DNA of 38,643 nt, taken from assembly GCA_009926305.1 (NCBI GenBank), contig RFPC01000018.1:1-38643 (forward strand), read 5' to 3'. Made by a program: the position numbers and the translations under genes. How positions within the stretch are numbered: the stretch's first letter is position 1; the number at the start of each line of letters is the position of its first letter. Origin of the DNA: a bacterium. GTDB taxonomy: Bacteria > Bdellovibrionota_C > UBA2361 > RFPC01. Shown piece after piece: positions 34,336-38,643 of the stretch. Below the pieces are notes generated by a model. The model saw only the letters and a program-made list of their open reading frames with translations, did no database searches and had not been told where the DNA came from.

Positions 34336-35499
34336 CTATATCGATCGCGATGAAGCTCCCTTTAGCTCTTTTCTTAGGGTTCTCGCTTTCTTACACACGG
34401 ACGAGAGATCCGCTCCCAGCACAGTAACGTGCCCCATCTTTCTTCCCTCTCTCGGTTCAGGCTTGCCATATAAATGAAGATGGGCGGAGGAATCTTTTGC
34501 AATAGAAGAGATATCAAGATAGGGGCATTCCTCCCAGAGGTCACCGAGGAGGTTTACCATTGCAACCGAGCCGAGAGGCTCAACAGCACCGAGCGGCATT
34601 CCGCAAATTGCTCGGATTTGTTGTTCAAACTGGCTCGTCTGAAAACCTTCAATAGTGAGATGTCCAGAATTATGGGGGCGAGGTGCAATCTCGTTTACAA
34701 GCACTTTTCCGTCATGCAACAGGAAAAACTCAATCGTAATTACCCCGACTACTCCCAGCTCATCTGCTATGGAACGTGAGTATTGCACTGCCTCCTCTGC
34801 AGATGAATCAGGAACCGCAGAGGGAAAAAACGAGAGATCTAAAATATGATTTACGTGTTGATTCTCAATCGGCCCATAGGTACAAATCTCGCCATTGCCT
34901 CCACGAGCAACCACTACTGAAAATTCTGAGACGAACGAAATCTTCTCTTCTAATAGACATGGCTGTTGAGAAAGACTATGCCAAGCTGAATGGAGTTCCT
35001 CTACTCGCGCAATCGAGGCTTGTCCTTTTCCGTCATATCCGAAATCGGCGGTCTTGAGAATAGCTGGAAACTCAAACGTACTCGAACTATTTCTCTCTGC
35101 TATTTTTGTCAGGTCCTCCATCGACGAAAGTTCGGCGTAGGGCGCGATGGGAACACCTAAGTCAGATAACAAGGCACGCTCTCGCAAACGATTTTGCGTC
35201 AAAAATATCGCCTTCGGTGGTGGAAAAACAGGAACTGCTTCTTCTAAAAAATAGAACGTATCCACTGGAATATTTTCGAACTCGTAGGTAATGACATCGC
35301 ATTCGGCTCGAAAATCTGATAATCGGTCCTTGTCGTCATATTCTCCCACAAATTCTCGATCAACGACCTGTCCCGTTGGTGAATCAGGGGTTGGCGAATA
35401 GACGCAGACTCGATAGCCCATTCGCTTCGCAGCGAACGCTGCCATACGGCCAAGCTGCCCACTGCCGACAATTCCTACCGTTGCACCAGGAAGTATCAT
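34336..35499 (-). CDS. purK: N5-carboxyaminoimidazole ribonucleotide synthase
   Basis: PurK uses ATP and bicarbonate to carboxylate aminoimidazole ribonucleotide, making the substrate of PurE in purine synthesis. The 387-residue ATP-grasp enzyme starts '[18 protein letters not shown]', the typical N-terminal nucleotide-fold motif. It contains '[11 protein letters not shown]', '[16 protein letters not shown]' (ATP-grasp lysine region), '[14 protein letters not shown]', and '[15 protein letters not shown]' with metal and substrate ligands, and '[18 protein letters not shown]' near the end. The start overlaps the purE stop by four bases (ATGA). Complete. Confidence 0.96.
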   Translation of the reverse strand: MILPGATVGIVGSGQLGRMAAFAAKRMGYRVCVYSPTPDSPTGQVVDREFVGEYDDKDRLSDFRAECDVITYEFENIPVDTFYFLEEAVPVFPPPKAIFLTQNRLRERALLSDLGVPIAPYAELSSMEDLTKIAERNSSSTFEFPAILKTADFGYDGKGQASIARVEELHSAWHSLSQQPCLLEEKISFVSEFSVVVARGGNGEICTYGPIENQHVNHILDLSFFPSAVPDSSAEEAVQYSRSIADELGVVGVITIEFFLLHDGKVLVNEIAPRPHNSGHLTIEGFQTSQFEQQIRAICGMPLGAVEPLGSVAMVNLLGDLWEECPYLDISSIAKDSSAHLHLYGKPEPREGRKMGHVTVLGADLSSVCKKARTLRKELKGASSRSI

Positions 35500-36002
35500 T
35501 TGACGTCCTGAAGAGTGATTGCCCTGACACGAGCATCTTCTTTCGCATGAAATTCCGCGAGCTGCTTCCGAAGATTTGCATCATGATTACTGAGAATCCG
35601 AACCGCCAGCAATCCAGCATTACGCGCTCCTGATTCTCCGATTGAGAGCGTACCAACCGGCACCCCACCTGGCATCTGCACGATTGAAAGAAGAGAATCG
35701 AGACCGCTCAACGCTCGGGATTGCACTGGAACACCAAGCACTGGAAGATTCGTTTGCGCCGCTGTCATCCCAGGAAGATGCGCTGCTCCGCCGGCTCCTG
35801 CAATCAAAATCTGAAGACCTCTCTCTTCAGCACTTACCGCATACTCGCGTAACAGATCTGGAGTACGGTGAGCAGAGACTACCCTCGCTTCATAAGGGAT
35901 AGAGAATGTATCAAGCACCTCACTGGCTTTCGCCATGGTTGGCCAATCAGAGTCGCTCCCCATAATAATGCCTACCAACGGCTCAGACATTTCTCCCTCC
36001 AT
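35496..36002 (-). CDS. purE: N5-carboxyaminoimidazole ribonucleotide mutase
   Basis: Class I PurE isomerises N5-CAIR to CAIR. The 168-residue protein has [13 protein letters not shown] (about 10-22), the active-site VVSAHRTPD with its histidine, and '[25 protein letters not shown]', all typical. The coupling to PurK by a 4-base overlap is the classic purEK arrangement and confirms the class I assignment. GGAGGGAG lies just before the ATG. The 88-base gap to the upstream sigma-54 regulator gene probably holds the promoter; TTGGAA and a weak -10 are visible, but not convincing. Confidence 0.96.
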   Translation of the reverse strand: MEGEMSEPLVGIIMGSDSDWPTMAKASEVLDTFSIPYEARVVSAHRTPDLLREYAVSAEERGLQILIAGAGGAAHLPGMTAAQTNLPVLGVPVQSRALSGLDSLLSIVQMPGGVPVGTLSIGESGARNAGLLAVRILSNHDANLRKQLAEFHAKEDARVRAITLQDVK

Positions 36003-36090
36003 TATTCACGTTATTTCAATAGACCTCGGAAAAACCTATTCCAAGCCCCTGCTTAGTGTACAAAAAATGGAGGAAAAAGAATATCTCTCA

Positions 36091-37482
36091 TTAGCCTTGA
36101 AGGATTCTGCGCAAAGTCGTCCTGTCAATGCCAAGCAGTCTGGCTGCCTGCATCTGGTTGCCATCGCTCTCTTTCAACGCTCCCTCCACTCGTTCACGCT
36201 TAAAAAGAGCCACTTGCTCTTGTAATGAACGTCTCTCTTGCTCCTTGGATGAAGAGCCTAAAACACCGGCAGAATGCGGCCTAGATTCCGCTTTTTGAAG
36301 CAGCGTAAAATCTTGCGGCAGGATTTCACTGCGACCAGCAAAAGCGGCTCTGGCTGCCGCACTCTGAATAGCAGCCTCAAGTTCTCTGATATTTCCTGGC
36401 CAAGAATACATCTGAAGCTCATCAATCGCTTCTTCAAGGACATGATGAAATCCCACTTCCTCGTTCTCCTGCAACTTCTGAAGATAGGCTTTTACCAGCA
36501 TCGGGATATCCTCCCTTCGGTCACGAAGTGGCGGGATTTGAATACGCTCGTAAGCGATTCGATGGAAAAAATCTTTCCGCAATACCCCATCACGAACAAG
36601 CATATCAACATCACCATTCGTCGCAGAAATAAATCGAATATCAACCGAAGCTTCCTTGTCTGCTCCAAGCTTTCGATATCGCTTATCTTGTAATACCCCC
36701 AGTAATGCCGTTTGTGTCTCAACGGGTAGTCCTTCTATCTCATCAAGAAAGAAAGTCCCCCCATGAGCACTCCGAATTAATCCGTCTCGGGCTGCATCTG
36801 CTCCAGTAAATGCTCCGCGCTCATGTCCAAAAAGCTCACTCGCTAAAACATCAGACCGACTTAATCCTGGTTGATAGCGAATGAAGTCATTCTTAGCTCG
36901 CTGACTGATTCTATGAATCAATCGTGCGCATAAACTTTTGCCGACGCCCGTTTCTCCCTCGAGTAAAATAGGCTGGGTGGTCGAACCTGCTAAGTGCAAC
37001 TGCTGCCTGAGGTCAATGATAGCTTGCGAGGAGCCAACAAGCTCTGTGTGCATCTGCCGATTCACATCTCCTTGAGAGAGCACATCGAGCTCTGACATAA
37101 GCTGATACTGTCGCGCTCCTTCATGAATGAGCGCGGAAAGATGGGGAATATCAGCTGGCTTTACTAGAAAATTTACGGCACCAAGCTTCATGGCTCTGAT
37201 ACCAAACGTCGTATCTCCATGACCAGTAAGAACGATAATCCTTAGGTTCCGATCGATTGCCTGAAGCCGCTGTAAAAGCTCAAAACCGCTCTCAACACCC
37301 CGCGAAGGCTCTAAGCAAAGGTCTATAACTGCAACCTCGGGCTTTTCTTTTTCGCACGCTTCAAGAGCAGCATCTGCGGTTGAGGCAACAAAAATTTCCG
37401 GATTTCTTAATGAAGATGCAAGGGCCTTTCCAAGGCTCGTTACCGCATCACGGTCATCATCGACAAGAAGAAGCGAGGTCAT
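36091..37482 (-). CDS. Sigma-54-dependent response regulator (NtrC family)
   Basis: This 463-residue transcription activator has a receiver domain (acid pocket VDDD at 7-10, phosphoacceptor D54, K108 in LVKP), an AAA+ domain with Walker A GETGVGKS (176-183), GAFTGA (223-228, the sigma-54 contact loop), Walker B FFLDE (244-248), and a C-terminal Fis-type helix-turn-helix (about 430-463, 'GNQMQAARLLGIDRTTLRR'). The receiver has an insertion after D54, LCLEPSRGVESG instead of the usual short MPxxxG. It has GGAG at good spacing within the end of the preceding kinase-like gene, so the two are coupled. Its targets should have TGGCAC-N5-TTGC promoters; I saw none convincing in the window. Confidence 0.95.
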   Translation of the reverse strand: MTSLLLVDDDRDAVTSLGKALASSLRNPEIFVASTADAALEACEKEKPEVAVIDLCLEPSRGVESGFELLQRLQAIDRNLRIIVLTGHGDTTFGIRAMKLGAVNFLVKPADIPHLSALIHEGARQYQLMSELDVLSQGDVNRQMHTELVGSSQAIIDLRQQLHLAGSTTQPILLEGETGVGKSLCARLIHRISQRAKNDFIRYQPGLSRSDVLASELFGHERGAFTGADAARDGLIRSAHGGTFFLDEIEGLPVETQTALLGVLQDKRYRKLGADKEASVDIRFISATNGDVDMLVRDGVLRKDFFHRIAYERIQIPPLRDRREDIPMLVKAYLQKLQENEEVGFHHVLEEAIDELQMYSWPGNIRELEAAIQSAAARAAFAGRSEILPQDFTLLQKAESRPHSAGVLGSSSKEQERRSLQEQVALFKRERVEGALKESDGNQMQAARLLGIDRTTLRRILQG

Positions 37483-37485
37483 AGT

Positions 37486-38136
37486 TTACTCCTGATGAAG
37501 CCACAGTTCTCGATTCGCATGCAATGATGGAACGATTCGCTGAGAAAGAAATGCCGCATCAATTAAAGGAAGCAATGCTGCATGATGAGGAATTTGGGGA
37601 ACTAGCCTTTTACTGAAGAGAAATATTTTATCTTCCTCCTCTTCATTTCGAAAAAGCTCTTGAGTGAACTCTTGGCTTCCCACTATGCAGAGCCCTCGTT
37701 TCTCGATATGCAACTCAATCTGCTGCTGGGAAGGGGTGCCAATAAGCACTTCAAGAATCAATTGCAAGGCGATTTCAAACTGCTTCCGAACCACACTCCA
37801 GACGCAGCGCTCATGCTCATGAACGGTAATCCGAGAAAGGCCTCCTTCAGTCTCACACAGAGCGTGAACGAGCGTACCGACCAAAACCTCTTCGGGCATC
37901 CCCTGTTTCAGAAACGCATCGAAATGCGTGAGTAATTCGTCAATTTGCTGAACTTTTTTTAATCCAATCCCTGCTTCTTCCTCTAATTGCTGGGCGAGAT
38001 AAAGCTGATTCGAGATGACAGATAAGGGAGTTCTTATCTCGTGGCTCAACCCTCGTATGAATATCGAGAAAAGCTCATAGAATATCGATCCATTGTGATC
38101 GCTGGTATTCATCCCACCACTTTCAGAAATTATCAT
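37486..38136 (-). CDS. Histidine-kinase-like protein lacking ATPase motifs
   Basis: This soluble protein (216 residues from 38136, or 208 from the ATG at 38112) has a clear histidine-kinase phosphoacceptor motif: GLSHEIRTPLSV with H32. The second dimerisation helix follows ('IGLKKVQQIDELLTHFDAFL'). The C-terminal part has the layout of a HATPase fold ('FEIALQLILEVLIG', then 'IELHIEKRGLCIVGSQ'), but the N box asparagine, DxGxG and GxGxG motifs are not recognisable. No sensor domain or membrane segment is present. It lies between sthA (6 bases) and the sigma-54 regulator (3 bases), so it is the likely partner of that regulator, perhaps receiving phosphate from another kinase in the manner of the phosphotransferase ChpT. 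The kinase call is secure; inactivity is inference. Confidence 0.75.
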   Translation of the reverse strand: MIISESGGMNTSDHNGSIFYELFSIFIRGLSHEIRTPLSVISNQLYLAQQLEEEAGIGLKKVQQIDELLTHFDAFLKQGMPEEVLVGTLVHALCETEGGLSRITVHEHERCVWSVVRKQFEIALQLILEVLIGTPSQQQIELHIEKRGLCIVGSQEFTQELFRNEEEEDKIFLFSKRLVPQIPHHAALLPLIDAAFLSQRIVPSLHANRELWLHQE

Positions 38137-38142
38137 CAGAGC

Positions 38143-38643
38143 TTATGAAGCACTGCTCAGACGAATCTTATTATAGCCATCATAAGCGGCTACTTTATAA
38201 CATTCAGCCAGGGTAGGGTAATTAAAAACGGTGTCGCGAAGATAATTGAGATCTCCATCCAGCGCCATAACTGCTTGACCGATATGAATAAGCTCTGCGG
38301 CGTACTCTCCGATAATATGCACTCCAAGAATTTTTCGGGTTTCGCGATGAATGAGCAACTTTAACATTCCATTCTCATCCCCAAGAATATGCCCCCTTGC
38401 TATCTCACGATAACGAGCGAGTCCAGTCTCGTATGGGATACCTTCTGCGGTTAACTCATCCTCATTTTTTCCGACATAAGAAATCTCTGGAATAGAGTAA
38501 ATGCCGTACGGAATTAAATCGTACAGATTTGAACAGGTATCTTTTATCTGAAAGGCATGGCAAGCAACCAATCGTCCTTGATTTCCAGACGTTGACGCCA
38601 AAGCGGGAAATCCAATTACATCTCCAGCCGCATAAATATGGGC
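38143..38643 (-). CDS. sthA: Soluble NAD(P) transhydrogenase, C-terminal part
   Basis: The reading frame enters from the right edge of the window, so only the last 166 residues are seen. It begins '[18 protein letters not shown]', the FAD-binding end of the pyridine nucleotide-disulfide oxidoreductase fold. It continues '[22 protein letters not shown]' in pattern, then '[25 protein letters not shown]' in pattern (the dimerisation domain) and ends '[10 protein letters not shown]'. IPEIS-VGK and HRET-ILG-H are typical of SthA, the soluble enzyme that balances NADH and NADPH. Lacking the N-terminus, I cannot check for the loss of the redox cysteines that separates SthA from lipoamide dehydrogenase. 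The stop is six bases before the kinase-like gene. Confidence 0.85.
   Translation of the reverse strand, partial: AHIYAAGDVIGFPALASTSGNQGRLVACHAFQIKDTCSNLYDLIPYGIYSIPEISYVGKNEDELTAEGIPYETGLARYREIARGHILGDENGMLKLLIHRETRKILGVHIIGEYAAELIHIGQAVMALDGDLNYLRDTVFNYPTLAECYKVAAYDGYNKIRLSSAS

Noticed and set aside
1-38643. tRNA genes, CRISPR arrays, insertion sequences, attachment sites
   Set aside because: Intergenic regions were read on both strands; no cloverleaf, regularly spaced repeat, transposase or flanking direct repeat was recognised.

Overview
The window looks like a contiguous piece of chromosome from a motile, aerobically respiring Gram-negative bacterium of moderate GC content. The indications are a tRNA-modification and signal-peptidase housekeeping block, heme A and cytochrome oxidase assembly factors, a FliA/WhiG-type sigma factor, a full chemotaxis operon with CheX, a sigma-54 activator and the SthA transhydrogenase. 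The mix (PdxST-type vitamin B6 synthesis, CX7C-type CcmH-like protein, soluble PAS chemoreceptor) fits the deltaproteobacterial/Bdellovibrionota-like lineages best, but that placement is inference. I see no tRNA, rRNA, CRISPR array, insertion sequence or prophage.

Layout. 1-4627 (+): an intrinsic terminator from an upstream unit, then lepB, ygfZ, mnmE, pyrE and a ccmH-like gene. 4621-8640 (-): ctaB, sco, pdxS, pdxT and ctaA, a cytochrome-oxidase assembly cluster with the vitamin B6 synthase genes inside it. It ends in a shared bidirectional terminator that contains the stop codons of both ctaA and the ccmH-like gene. 8884-11338 (+): a two-domain glycosyltransferase and a small acidic hypothetical protein. 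11420-17102 (-): gyrA, gpsA, the sigma-28 factor gene and cysS, closely packed. 17304-20435 (-): a secreted staphylococcal-type nuclease, an unrecognised protein with a basic tail, and leucyl aminopeptidase. 20966-23104 (+): a secreted FG-GAP protein with an unusual start region and a Lys/Arg-rich tail. 23116-24152: a small hypothetical protein on the minus strand and a TIR-like orphan on the plus strand.

24156-31957 (-): the chemotaxis operon in the order cheA, cheW, a soluble PAS-PAS receptor, cheY, cheB, cheR, cheX. CheA carries a second C-terminal CheW domain. 32337-34307 (+): an ABC1/UbiB-family kinase-like gene and a small membrane protein. 34336-36002 (-): purE-purK with a 4-base overlap. 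36091-38643 (-): the 3' end of sthA, a small histidine-kinase-like protein with no recognisable ATPase motifs, and a sigma-54 response regulator.

Most of the window is ordinary housekeeping. The items most worth a second look are the ATPase-less kinase-like protein paired with a sigma-54 regulator, the TIR-like orphan with Gln where the catalytic Glu is expected, the FG-GAP gene whose only good Shine-Dalgarno sequence leads into the wrong frame just before a T8 tract, the terminator that hosts two convergent stop codons, and a strong two-tier hairpin between the chemoreceptor gene and cheY.
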